DNA of 40,902 nucleotides from Methanobacteriota archaeon (GTDB lineage Archaea; Thermoplasmatota; E2; DHVEG-1), in NCBI GenBank assembly GCA_026394495.1, contig JAPKYE010000002.1, forward strand, positions 1-40,902, given 5' to 3'. A program made the translations under genes and the position numbers. The notes under the pieces were generated by a model. It saw only the letters and a program-made list of their open reading frames with translations, was not told the origin of the DNA and did no database searches. Each line of letters starts with the position of its first letter. Position 1 is the stretch's first letter. This document shows positions 9,358 to 17,116 of the stretch, in pieces.

Positions 9358-9684
9358 TTTTTCTGCCTCCTTTCCTGTTTCTTGATTATTATACAGGAAC
9401 CTCCAGATATAAATACTTTTTCCAAAAAAAGTGAAGATATTTTTGAAGAGTTTCGAACAACTATATAAAAAATGAGTTATATTAAAGAAAGGAACAAAGA
9501 TTGGACGATCATAAAAACGAACAATATCAAATTCGTAGACAAAGAATAAACAACCAATTGAAATCATTCATATAAAACACTCTAGTTCTACCAAAAAAAT
9601 ATTAGATTTTTTTATCGAAACAGAAAGGTTTAATATCGGAAAATGGTTTCTTATCACTATAAAATTTGAGGAAATGGAAAAAAA
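9358..9684. promoter_or_regulatory. Divergent promoter region inside the element
   Basis: This 327-nt spacer separates the minus-strand membrane genes from the plus-strand ATPase gene. A TTTATAT box (9407-9413, minus sense) fits the left gene. AAAGGTTTAATAT around 9625-9636 resembles BRE plus TATA for the right gene. No gene is seen in it. Confidence 0.45.
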
Positions 9685-10467
9685 ATGGAAGAAACAATAG
9701 AGTTTAAGATGAAAAAGAGGAAAAAGGGTGAGAAGGTGGAGAGATTACATACGGATATTCCAGGTTTTGATGAATTGATTGAAGGTGGATTTACTGTCGG
9801 TAGTGTAAACGTACTGACTGGGGCTGCGGGATCGGGGAAATCGATCTGGACTCAGAATATGGTTGCAAATTTTATTCGTAATTATAAGATGAAAGTTTTG
9901 TATATGAGTTTTGAACAGCCGGAGTGGGAGATTATTGATCAAGGTTTTCAGTTTGGTTGGGATTTCCAGGCGATGATCGATGAAGGGTTATTGAAGTTTG
10001 TTGCCTTGGATTCTCAGGAACTCTTTGATTTCCAGCAAATTGATGACATAAAGAAGTTGATTGTCGGGGGTGGATATCAAGTTGTTGTTTTTGACAGTGT
10101 CTCCTCAGTTTATGATTCCCCCATCTCATCAACCCAAATCTTGAATAGTGCGGATCGAGGAATAACTCCGCAAACTTTCATGGAGATCCGTCGGGCAAAT
10201 ATCACAGCGTTTTTTAACATGATTAAAAACTTGGTAGTCACCGTCATTTGTATTGCGCAAAAGGTTGAAGGAAAACCTGGTGATACAACAGATAACGTGA
10301 TTGAGTTTAAGGGAGACTCGTTAACCCTTTTTGATTTTGTTGAGGTGGCGGAACAAATAGAACGGACGGTCCGTGTAAAGAAAATGCGCAAAACGAATAT
10401 CAATGGAGTTACGCATACTTTTGAATTTACTCAAAATGGTGTTGTGGTGCAACGAAAAGAAGTCTGA
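9685..10467 (+). CDS. KaiC/RAD55-type RecA-fold ATPase
   Basis: 260 aa, a single RecA domain. The N-terminal IPGFDELIEGGFTVGSV is typical of KaiC/RadA-like archaeal ATPases. Walker A is GAAGSGKS at residues 46-53, FEQPEWE follows as the usual catalytic Glu region, and Walker B is VVVFDS. The C-terminal end has VRVKKMRKT, like the KMR-type stretch of KaiC-family proteins. Such one-domain proteins often act in signalling or regulation next to sensor domains; a clock role is not implied. The next gene begins within a few nucleotides of this stop, so the ATPase and the V4R-like protein are probably made together. Confidence 0.88.
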   Translation: MEETIEFKMKKRKKGEKVERLHTDIPGFDELIEGGFTVGSVNVLTGAAGSGKSIWTQNMVANFIRNYKMKVLYMSFEQPEWEIIDQGFQFGWDFQAMIDEGLLKFVALDSQELFDFQQIDDIKKLIVGGGYQVVVFDSVSSVYDSPISSTQILNSADRGITPQTFMEIRRANITAFFNMIKNLVVTVICIAQKVEGKPGDTTDNVIEFKGDSLTLFDFVEVAEQIERTVRVKKMRKTNINGVTHTFEFTQNGVVVQRKEV

Positions 10468-10471
10468 TCAT

Positions 10472-11605
10472 GTGCCGGTAAAGGATAAGGTTGTTACCTG
10501 GTGGATCCAGAATGTTATTTTACCTAAGAAAGAGATTATAGATAAACCTGGATTTATTATAAATACTCTTAGTGGAAATAGTCAGTCCATCTATTTAAGA
10601 GAATTTTTTTTATCAGAACAACTTTTTGAATTAATCGAAACTAAAATTGTTCAACGGTACGGTGACCAAGGGAGACAGGTCCTTTATTCTGCTGGTAAAA
10701 AATTTGGATATTTGTATGCTTCGATGTCAAATTTTCCTACAATTAAAAATAATACAAAAAAGAAATTCATTGATTTTGCCTATTTTTTAGTAAGATATAT
10801 CGAAACCTTATTTGCGATGGATGTAGAACATGAAGTAGATATTGAAAACAAGATTTTTACTATTTCTGCTAAGGATTACATTATTTGCAGGCACAATGGT
10901 CTAGGTCATATTATGACTGAAGGAGGTATTGCTGGCATTTGGGCGTATGTGGTCCAAGATCAAACAGTGGAAGGAATACAAAATGAGTGTCAAGGGCGAG
11001 GGGATCAAAGATGTCGAATAATTTGTGCTCCAGAAGAAATACTTAAGAATAAAATAAGCAACTTTTATCATGAAAAAAGTCTTCATGATCAGAAATTTAA
11101 CAATATCTATAAAACATTAAATGAAATAAGGAAATCAACATATTCTTCTAATTCTTTAAATGATTTAATCAATGCTGGTTTTTTTAAATATCGAGGGGGA
11201 GTCCTTTCTTATAATAATATGAGATTTTTTGCATTTGATTCTCATCTTCTTTACTTATTAGACGAAGAGATAGTTAAACTAGATGGTGGTGAACAAATCC
11301 TTTTTGATGCATGTTTTGAGTTCGGCAAATTATTGAGAGAAACCTATGGTGGAACAAATTATCAAAAATTTATTCCTGATTTCTTTTCCGCGCTTGGTTT
11401 TGGAGATATACTCGTTATCAATTCCAATAAATTACGTATTGCTTCATTTTTTTATCCGTGGACTATTTTCTCTAAACAATCTAAATATATTATTTTCCGA
11501 GGGATTATGTCTGGTTTCGTATCAGGTTCTCTGGGAAGAAACGTACAGTTTAACAATGTAAATGTTGAAATAAGAAATAATTTGACGTTAACGATATCAG
11601 TGTAG
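10472..11605 (+). CDS. Protein with two V4R-like sensor domains
   Basis: The frame is open from 10403. I chose the GTG at 10472 because it falls 5 nt after the ATPase stop; ATG starts at 10403 or 10436 would overlap it. That gives 377 aa. The first half (roughly to residue 190) looks like a V4R (4-vinyl reductase) domain, ending in GRGDQRCRII, the usual cysteine-bearing end. The second half repeats the pattern in a weaker form: ILFDACFEFGKLLRET parallels VLYSAGKKFGYLYASM, and FRGIMSGFVSG parallels the later helix. The second copy lacks the terminal Cys. V4R domains bind small hydrophobic ligands or act as sensors. The gene is AT-rich. Confidence 0.7.
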   Translation: MPVKDKVVTWWIQNVILPKKEIIDKPGFIINTLSGNSQSIYLREFFLSEQLFELIETKIVQRYGDQGRQVLYSAGKKFGYLYASMSNFPTIKNNTKKKFIDFAYFLVRYIETLFAMDVEHEVDIENKIFTISAKDYIICRHNGLGHIMTEGGIAGIWAYVVQDQTVEGIQNECQGRGDQRCRIICAPEEILKNKISNFYHEKSLHDQKFNNIYKTLNEIRKSTYSSNSLNDLINAGFFKYRGGVLSYNNMRFFAFDSHLLYLLDEEIVKLDGGEQILFDACFEFGKLLRETYGGTNYQKFIPDFFSALGFGDILVINSNKLRIASFFYPWTIFSKQSKYIIFRGIMSGFVSGSLGRNVQFNNVNVEIRNNLTLTISV

Positions 11606-11618
11606 GAATCTTCTAATA

Positions 11619-11921
11619 ACCCACATTCCGCACATCTGTTTCTCACTTTTTTAAATACGTGTGTAACAGAAGAATAAACTAAAAAAGATACGTATTTTTT
11701 CGTATTATTTTGGATGTTGTAGTTTTTTGTAATAGACGACAGACATATCGTTACCATATCTTATGACTCAGAAACATTCATGAAAAAATGACAACTGCAC
11801 AAAATGAACAAGAAATACAAATTTGAACAAAAATCGTTCATGTTATTTGACGTTTTTACTCTTTAAAAAGTTTCAGTCGAATTAAATAAAAAAATCTACA
11901 ATGGAAGTGCGGAATGTGGGT
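11619..11921. mobile_element. MITE-like unit with 15-bp perfect inverted ends
   Basis: ACCCACATTCCGCAC at 11619-11633 is the exact reverse complement of 11907-11921. The ends enclose 273 nt of AT-rich sequence with no credible gene. AATA flanks both sides (11615-11618 and 11922-11925), a possible 4-bp target duplication. It fills nearly the whole gap between the convergent V4R-like and UbiA-like genes. The ends resemble the presumed right end of the IS at 728-740. Confidence 0.55.
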
Positions 11922-11930
11922 AATAAGGTT

Positions 11931-12860
11931 TTATATTATTTTTAAAAAAGTCTTTCCTACAAAGAGAACAATTGGCCAAGATAGATGTCCTCCATCAACC
12001 ATTAGATTTGATAAAGATTGAATATCCGTCTTTGAATTCTTCGATTTTTGAATGTAATAGAAAGTAAACAGGGTAGAAAAAATCAAAAAAATAGAAAAAA
12101 ATGGGAGGATTTGAATAACTAGTGCAATTAACAGGAGACCAAATAAGATAAAATTAAATAAATGAAGTAAAGATATGAATTTTTGTTTTCCCAAATAAAG
12201 TGGGAGAGTTAATAGATTTTGTTTCTTATCCGTCTCCATATCTTTGATGTCACAAAAACTTGTATCAATTAGAACATTTAAAAATACGATTAAAAAAAAT
12301 GTAAATAGTAACCAGTTTAATTGATAAGAACAGTATATTGCGGTAAAAATTGTTAACAAAGCAAAAGAAAACGCAGTATAGAAATTTTTAAAACCAATCA
12401 ATTTTTCAGTATGTTTTTTTACTTTCTTTGTATATAGCAATGATGATAGGAATAGTAACCCACCAAACACGATACTTTCAAAAGTTCCAAAGTAAATCAG
12501 TAAGCTAAAGAATCCGATTCCGTATATAGTTAAAATTAGTGAATGAAATTTCTTATATTTTTTAAGATGATCGGTTCTCTTAAAATTATTTAAAGAATCG
12601 TTTTCAATTTCTCTGTAGTGATCATAATTATAAATACACAGGGAACCTAAATATATGATCAATAAGAATTCCCATCTGAAATTTACTCCAAATATGATCA
12701 TTGCTGAAAGTGCAAGCGCTGAAGTTGCGCAAGCAATTAAATGTCCTCCATAAATAAATTCATCGCGAATAAACTCTTTAGTGATAAGAAGTTTTGTAAC
12801 TAAATTTTGTTTTTGGAATCCGACGATGTTGTTATAGTTGTGATATTTTACTATCGTCAT
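11931..12860 (-). CDS. UbiA-superfamily prenyltransferase-like membrane protein
   Basis: 309 aa with about eight hydrophobic segments. The two acidic motifs of the UbiA superfamily are visible: NYDHYREIEND starting near residue 78, and DIKDMETDKKQN further on. These bind the Mg-diphosphate of a prenyl donor. Known members attach prenyl chains to quinones, porphyrins or archaeal glycerol lipids; the acceptor here cannot be told. The ATG follows GAGG. The gene is very AT-rich, unlike the core genes in the window. It converges on the V4R-like gene across the MITE-like unit. Confidence 0.75.
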   Translation of the reverse strand: MTIVKYHNYNNIVGFQKQNLVTKLLITKEFIRDEFIYGGHLIACATSALALSAMIIFGVNFRWEFLLIIYLGSLCIYNYDHYREIENDSLNNFKRTDHLKKYKKFHSLILTIYGIGFFSLLIYFGTFESIVFGGLLFLSSLLYTKKVKKHTEKLIGFKNFYTAFSFALLTIFTAIYCSYQLNWLLFTFFLIVFLNVLIDTSFCDIKDMETDKKQNLLTLPLYLGKQKFISLLHLFNFILFGLLLIALVIQILPFFSIFLIFSTLFTFYYIQKSKNSKTDIQSLSNLMVDGGHLSWPIVLFVGKTFLKII

Positions 12861-13320
12861 ATCTTTACTTCCTCAATTCCATATTGAGTTTTGCCGTCCC
12901 AGCAAGTCATTACCGGTAGCACAATAAATACATTTTTCGCATCTGAATATGCATCAGGATATGTAGAGGGGTTGAAAGGTATGTTCCGGTTCTCTACATA
13001 TTGTCTGTCCATGCTTTTTGACCTCAATAACGTAAACTATGCTATTAACATAAAGCCCCACATCGAGAAAATCCGTCAAAATGCTAAAAATCATAGTTTT
13101 TCTTAATGTTTGTCGGAAATAAGGTTGTTTCAAGAAAATTGTACAATTTTTTCTCCTTAACCAACAGGAGTACTTTCAGTCACCCCACCCAGGATTATAT
13201 AAGGAAAGACACTCCTTATGATCTCGGATTATTTCTCCTGTAGAAAATACGATCTAAAAAATGTGACCAAGATTGGCCACCAGAGTATTTGCGGTACCCT
13301 GGCAGCCTGGAGGTCTGATA
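12861..13320. promoter_or_regulatory. Integrase leader and promoter region
   Basis: This 460-nt stretch has no gene I would call. A TATA-like ATTATATAAGG lies at 13194-13204. Overlapping it, TAAGGA (13200-13205) and TCCTTA (13213-13218) form an inverted repeat. A GGAGG at 13310-13314 sets the integrase start. The leader from the expected start of transcription is about 90 nt. Confidence 0.45.
13135..13150. promoter_or_regulatory. Perfect 16-bp palindrome upstream of integrase
   Basis: AAAATTGTACAATTTT is a perfect palindrome 44-60 nt upstream of the putative integrase TATA box. The position suits an operator for a dimeric regulator, but no regulator is encoded nearby. Confidence 0.35.
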
Positions 13321-14355
13321 ATGCTAGTATCAAACCGCCGAGAGTATGAAGAAACCAATGTCTATAAATCTTTTTCTAAATGCAAGCAGGTCAAATTAGT
13401 AGCAGATAAAACAAACGTTACCACAGTGTCATCGAAGCTCTGGAAAGATTTTATCCGCAATTGTGCCGTCATCCAACGACTCAATCCCAGATCAACTATT
13501 CCAGATCGGATCCGTAAACTACGATATCTAGAAACACAGGGAATAAATCTCGTCGATTTCGATGAAAAACAGATCCATAACTTGTTTTATGAAATGCTTG
13601 AACGCGGTTCTCCAAATACCGCGATCAATAATTACGTTAAAGCATTGAACTCATGGTTGAAGTATCGAAATCTTAACATTAAATTCAAACAATTTAAAGA
13701 ACACGAAGCTCCGGTAAAAGTACCCAGTGTAGATGATATTCAAGCATTGCTTGATGTTGTCTCCAACAGAACCATGGCAGATCGTCGAGACAGAATGATT
13801 ATTATTTTCTTCTGCAAGACTGGATTGCGCTGTGCTGAACTCTGTAATCTCAAACTCGATCATATTGACTGGAGAAACGCAGAGATAATGGTAAAAAAAG
13901 GCAAAGGTGGCAAAGACCGAATTATCCCTGCTGAACGAAAGGTTTTAACTGGGATAACCTACCCAAGTCTGAAAAACTATATCGAAAACTGGCGTTATGA
14001 TGCAGGAGACTACGCTTTTACCACAGACAAAGGCCAACTTACACCAGCGTATGTAAGAAAGAGAATAAAGGATATCGCGAAAGAAGCTGGAGTAGCCTGG
14101 ATGCATCCCCATTGTTTCAGACACTTCTACGCAACCAATCTTTTGAGAGCAGGTGCAAAAATAACGGTCGTCCAACGGTTGCTCGGCCATTCAGACATCG
14201 GGACCACAGCGAGATACCTGCATGTCACCGAATCAGATTTGCGGTTCACGATCCACAATATGCCTACTCTTGATGTCGTCCGTCACAAAATGACAGAAAA
14301 TAACACGAGAAACGAAAATTGCCGATTCTATGCAAAGGCAACGGGAGAAGAATAG
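13321..14355 (+). CDS. Tyrosine recombinase (integrase)
   Basis: 344 aa. The start is the ATG at 13321, 6 nt after GGAGG; the longer frame from a TTG at 13273 has no such site. Residues 1-125 form the SAM-like core-binding domain, the rest the catalytic domain. All active-site residues are present: R170 in TGLR, K198 in GKGGKDR, H264 and R267 in HCFR, H290 in LLGH, and the nucleophile Y299 in ARYLH. It stops 1 nt from the 3' end of the convergent tRNA-Arg gene, as integrases of tRNA-borne elements do. The alternative is a chromosomal XerA-type dimer resolvase, which is usually shorter (about 280-300 aa). Confidence 0.9.
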   Translation: MLVSNRREYEETNVYKSFSKCKQVKLVADKTNVTTVSSKLWKDFIRNCAVIQRLNPRSTIPDRIRKLRYLETQGINLVDFDEKQIHNLFYEMLERGSPNTAINNYVKALNSWLKYRNLNIKFKQFKEHEAPVKVPSVDDIQALLDVVSNRTMADRRDRMIIIFFCKTGLRCAELCNLKLDHIDWRNAEIMVKKGKGGKDRIIPAERKVLTGITYPSLKNYIENWRYDAGDYAFTTDKGQLTPAYVRKRIKDIAKEAGVAWMHPHCFRHFYATNLLRAGAKITVVQRLLGHSDIGTTARYLHVTESDLRFTIHNMPTLDVVRHKMTENNTRNENCRFYAKATGEE

Positions 14356-14372
14356 ACGGACCTGTGGGGATT
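14356..14372 (+). repeat. tRNA-proximal att core
   Basis: These 17 nt cover the discriminator base, the 3' acceptor strand and part of the T arm of tRNA-Arg, plus one flanking base. The sequence is repeated exactly at 7770-7786. Confidence 0.72.
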
Positions 14373-14430
14373 CGAACCCCAGTATCCGGCTCCGAAGGCC
14401 GGAAGGATATCCAGGCTACCTCACAGGCCC
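14357..14430 (-). tRNA. tRNA-Arg(TCG)
   Basis: A 74-nt cloverleaf on the minus strand. The acceptor stem pairs GGGCCTG with CAGGTCC (one G-U), with G as discriminator. The anticodon stem CCGGC/GCCGG encloses the loop CTTCGGA, giving anticodon TCG, which reads CGA arginine codons. The T arm has GGTTCGAATCC. No CCA is encoded. A TATA-like TTTATAATG lies about 30 nt upstream on its strand. It serves as the probable insertion site of the element to its left. Confidence 0.95.
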
Positions 14431-14601
14431 AATATTATAGACAAACAAGAGCATAGTAATTCTCATTATAAACGTTAGCTTCATCTGTCACAAGTCAATA
14501 GCCAACCTATTGTTTACCGATGTTTACCACATATTCATTTATTCTTATCTTTAATAAAAAAAGTTATATATATTTAGCTGTTATGGTTTCTTTTGGCACA
14601 T

Positions 14602-15132
14602 ATGAAAATAAAACATTGGTTGTTCATAATTTTCTGCGTTATTTCACTTTGTAGCATCACAATAACTAGTGCCGCGCAACCGAAAACCTTTCAAAATTTT
14701 TCTCTTTCAAATAATCAGACAGCATTGATTTCTACAGCTGGACCGATTACCCATCATATAACCAATATACAACTATTGAATGGGTCCTCCGATGAGATTA
14801 CTCAGATTAATCGAATTCTTGATAGTCGAATGCTTCAGCTAGTACTCCCAGTCGCTGTTATCTCTGTAGAACACCTTACTTTTACCATAACATACAAACT
14901 AAATGGTCTGCTTCCCAATGGAAAATTTTCATATTATACCGCCGTTACCGATTATATGAATGGTACGATCTCAAACAGCACAAGCATCATAAACAAAAAA
15001 CACACGATACACGTAGAAAACTTTGGAGGCGTGTTCCTTTTTACTCGTGCGACACCATTCCGACCTATCAATCATCAAGCAGCAAAATTTCAGATCATTG
15101 GTGCATGTGAAAAGATCACTATTCTATCATAA
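14602..15132 (+). CDS. Secreted protein of unknown function
   Basis: 176 aa from the ATG at 14602. A TATA box (TTATATATATTTA) about 30-40 nt upstream and no Shine-Dalgarno site suggest a leaderless message. A signal peptide covers about residues 1-25 (WLFIIFCVISLCSITITSAA). The mature part is rich in Thr, Ser and Asn with beta-type patterning and no membrane anchor. No family is recognised. It lies outside the element, transcribed away from tRNA-Arg and ahead of the response regulator. Confidence 0.65.
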   Translation: MKIKHWLFIIFCVISLCSITITSAAQPKTFQNFSLSNNQTALISTAGPITHHITNIQLLNGSSDEITQINRILDSRMLQLVLPVAVISVEHLTFTITYKLNGLLPNGKFSYYTAVTDYMNGTISNSTSIINKKHTIHVENFGGVFLFTRATPFRPINHQAAKFQIIGACEKITILS

Positions 15133-15189
15133 AAACCTCTTTTTGCTTTTACAATCTGATATTTTTTCATCCTGCTATTATCACAAGAA

Positions 15190-15202
15190 ATATTTAAATA
15201 CG
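15190..15202 (+). promoter_or_regulatory. TATA box of the response regulator gene
   Basis: AATATTTAAATAC lies about 35 nt upstream of the response regulator ATG. This fits an archaeal promoter with a very short leader. Confidence 0.5.
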
Positions 15203-15232
15203 ATCAACCTAAAAAGTATTACATGATGAACT

Positions 15233-15598
15233 ATGAAAAAAAACATCGTTGTGGTCGATGATGACCAAGACACAAGAAACACGCTTCAAACCTTATTTGA
15301 ACACGAAGGATACACGGTTACCTGCGTTACAAACGGGATAGACTGCCTAAACCTGCTAGAAAGAGGATTTCAAGGAAACATCCTCTTAGACATCATGATG
15401 CCAAAAATGGACGGCTGGGACACCCTTAGAGAAATCGTACGAAGAGGACTACAACATAACATAAACATCTTTATTATCACCGCGATCGGAACAATACAGC
15501 ATGAAAAAATACATGGACTAGAATCATACATTCGTGACTACATCCCAAAACCATTCAACCCAAAAGAACTCATCCAAAACATAAGACAATTCGGATAA
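15233..15598 (+). CDS. Single-domain response regulator (CheY-like)
   Basis: 121 aa, receiver domain only. The acidic pocket is D9/D10/D11, the phospho-acceptor is D53 in LLDIMMPKMDG, and the switch Lys lies in IPKPF. The usual Thr is in FIITAIG. The family relays a phosphate from a histidine kinase, which is not in the window, to a partner protein. It has no output domain, so it acts by protein contact or in a phosphorelay. It converges on ftsZ with a shared terminator-like hairpin between them. Confidence 0.92.
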   Translation: MKKNIVVVDDDQDTRNTLQTLFEHEGYTVTCVTNGIDCLNLLERGFQGNILLDIMMPKMDGWDTLREIVRRGLQHNINIFIITAIGTIQHEKIHGLESYIRDYIPKPFNPKELIQNIRQFG

Positions 15599-15631
15599 CA
15601 ACACACAAAAAATAAAAAAAGGAGAAACGAT

Positions 15632-15663
15632 GGTGCTACAACGTAGCACCTATGGATTTTTTT
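15632..15663. terminator. Bidirectional terminator-like hairpin
   Basis: GGTGCTAC (15632-15639) pairs perfectly with GTAGCACC (15643-15650) around a 3-nt loop. A T run follows on the plus side (from 15657), and T runs also follow when read on the minus strand. It would serve both the response regulator and ftsZ. Confidence 0.65.
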
Positions 15664-16771
15664 ATCGGATAAAATCAAGATCAATTTTTGATTTCATCGG
15701 AGCAGCTTGTTGCCGCAGATCATGATGTGTAACCGAGCTTTTCGGTCCGAGGATATTAGGTGATTGTACACCAGTCATGATTGCCATCACACGGCATTTG
15801 CCTTCAAACTCAGGTAATACTCGTGCACCAAGAATCACGTTTGCGTAACAATCAAGATCCTCAGTGAGTTTCTTTGCGACATCCTGAACATACCTCAGAC
15901 TCATATTTGGTCCACCTGTAATATGAACAAGTGCACCGGTTGCTCCACGGTAATCGACGTTCAACAACGGATGGTTGAGTGCTTCTTTCACAATCGCATC
16001 AACGCCAGCGTCTTCGTCAGCTTCGCCCCAAAGCATGACAGACAGTCCGCCTGAATCCATGATTGCCTTCATATCAGCATAATCAAGGTTAATCAATGAG
16101 GGGATCGTAATAGTCTCCGATATTCCCTTAACCGTCTCTGCAATCAATTGATCCATCACAGAGAACGCTTGGTTGATAGGAAGATTTGGAACAAATTCCA
16201 ACAACCGGTTATTATCCAAAACAACAGTGCTGTCTGCTTTCTGCCGTAGTTTGTCAAGACCTTCATCTGCTTTCACAAGTCGAGCACGCTCAACGTTAAA
16301 TGGTGTAGATACCATACACGTGACAATCGAACCCTGTTTCTTTGCGATTTCTGCCACAACTGGTGCAGAACCAGTCCCAGTTCCACCGCCCATTCCTGCG
16401 CAAACAAACACAAGATGCGCATCAGCGAGCATCTCTTCTAGTTCCCTGCTGGACTCTCGAGCAGCACGCTCACCAACTTCAGGGAATCCTCCAGCACCAA
16501 GTCCTCGGGTGAGGGTTTTCCCAATCAACAATTTTTTATCAGCTTCAACAAGATTCAACGCGATGTTATCGGTGTTAATCGCAATGGTCTCTGCTCCTTT
16601 CACACCGAGTTTATGAAGCCTTGTGATGGTGTTTCCACCAGCTCCTCCACAACCTACTATAACGATGCGTGGGTTACCAAACATGTCATCGTCAATTTTC
16701 ATATTGGTTTCTTCTGCAGCCTTATTTAATATTGCACTTTCAACAAACGATGTTGTTCTGTTTTCGCTCAT
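15662..16771 (-). CDS. ftsZ: Cell division protein FtsZ (FtsZ2-like)
   Basis: 369 aa. The tubulin signature GGGTGTG is at residues 128-134, the N-terminal nucleotide loop [10 protein letters not shown] at 38-47, and [11 protein letters not shown] is present. FtsZ polymerises with GTP to form the division ring under the membrane. The end of the globular domain ([17 protein letters not shown]) resembles the FtsZ2 group of archaea. The C-terminal tail is short and ends [10 protein letters not shown], a possible partner-binding peptide. The ATG follows AGGAGG and GGAG. A small RHH regulator gene lies 117 nt upstream in the same direction, with a strong hairpin between them. Confidence 0.97.
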   Translation of the reverse strand: MSENRTTSFVESAILNKAAEETNMKIDDDMFGNPRIVIVGCGGAGGNTITRLHKLGVKGAETIAINTDNIALNLVEADKKLLIGKTLTRGLGAGGFPEVGERAARESSRELEEMLADAHLVFVCAGMGGGTGTGSAPVVAEIAKKQGSIVTCMVSTPFNVERARLVKADEGLDKLRQKADSTVVLDNNRLLEFVPNLPINQAFSVMDQLIAETVKGISETITIPSLINLDYADMKAIMDSGGLSVMLWGEADEDAGVDAIVKEALNHPLLNVDYRGATGALVHITGGPNMSLRYVQDVAKKLTEDLDCYANVILGARVLPEFEGKCRVMAIMTGVQSPNILGPKSSVTHHDLRQQAAPMKSKIDLDFIR

Positions 16772-16804
16772 TTCTCTCCATTCCTCCTATTTTGGTGGTA
16801 GTTG

Positions 16805-16830
16805 GAAGGACGCTGTTTCCAGCGTCCTTC
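16805..16830 (-). promoter_or_regulatory. Perfect 11-bp hairpin with GAAA loop upstream of ftsZ
   Basis: GAAGGACGCTG (16805-16815) and CAGCGTCCTTC (16820-16830) pair perfectly. In the message sense (minus strand) the 4-nt loop reads GAAA, a GNRA tetraloop. It sits 33 nt before the ftsZ ATG and is not followed by a U run, so it is unlikely to be a terminator. It could be a processing site, a stability element or a translational control site. Confidence 0.6.
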
Positions 16831-16888
16831 ATTGTTAGAGGGGTGCATCCCATCCCCTATTTTTTTGTTTTCATATCCCATTTGAGTG

Positions 16889-17116
16889 TTATTTTTTCAT
16901 GTAAGGTTCAATGGCATTTACCGCAGCTTCCAATTGCTGCACCTTTTTGATCCTATCTGCCTTTTCAATAATGCGGCCCGCGTAGTTGTTTATATATTCA
17001 TTGACTGCGTGTCTCACCACTTCGGATCGAGAAGAAAATTCTCCTGCCCTGATGAAAAGGTCTATTTGATGAAGATGTAGTTGGGGCAGTCGTATGGTGA
17101 TGCGGTCGGTTTCCAT
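16889..17116 (-). CDS. Small ribbon-helix-helix regulator, CdrS-like
   Basis: 75 aa from the ATG at 17116, which follows GAGGAG. The strand ITIRLP at residues 6-11 and the two helices after it (HQIDLFIRAGEFSSRSEVVRHAVNEYINN in outline) form a CopG/MetJ-type RHH fold. It would bind DNA as a dimer. A short RHH gene directly upstream of an ftsZ2-type gene matches the cdrS-ftsZ2 arrangement known from haloarchaea, where CdrS controls cell division genes. The family fold is clear; the CdrS identity is inferred from context. Confidence 0.82.
   Translation of the reverse strand: METDRITIRLPQLHLHQIDLFIRAGEFSSRSEVVRHAVNEYINNYAGRIIEKADRIKKVQQLEAAVNAIEPYMKK

Larger units (their letters stand above)
7770..14372 (+). 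mobile_element. Putative integrated element at tRNA-Arg(TCG)
   Basis: A 17-nt exact direct repeat, ACGGACCTGTGGGGATT, bounds the region. One copy (14356-14372) contains the last 16 nt of the tRNA-Arg gene; the other is at 7770-7786. A complete tyrosine integrase gene ends 1 nt from the tRNA. This is the arrangement of archaeal elements that insert into tRNA 3' ends and restore the tRNA. Five cargo genes lie between, several of them AT-rich. No replication gene is recognised, so it may be a satellite, a decayed plasmid or virus remnant, or a genomic island. Confidence 0.72.

Noticed and set aside
9358-9567. N-terminal extension of the CPAC protein
   Set aside because: The extension precedes a good GGAGG-ATG start and a TATA box, so it is upstream untranslated sequence.
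12891-13106. 71-aa open frame upstream of the integrase
   Set aside because: It starts with TTG, has no ribosome-binding site or recognisable domain, and spans what looks like regulatory sequence.
13321-14355. Reading the integrase only as the chromosomal XerA recombinase
   Set aside because: Not excluded, but its position against the tRNA 3' end and the distant copy of that end favour an element integrase.
16833-16858. Second hairpin (AGGGG/CCCCT) upstream of ftsZ as a terminator
   Set aside because: The stem is 5 bp and no U run follows in the message sense.
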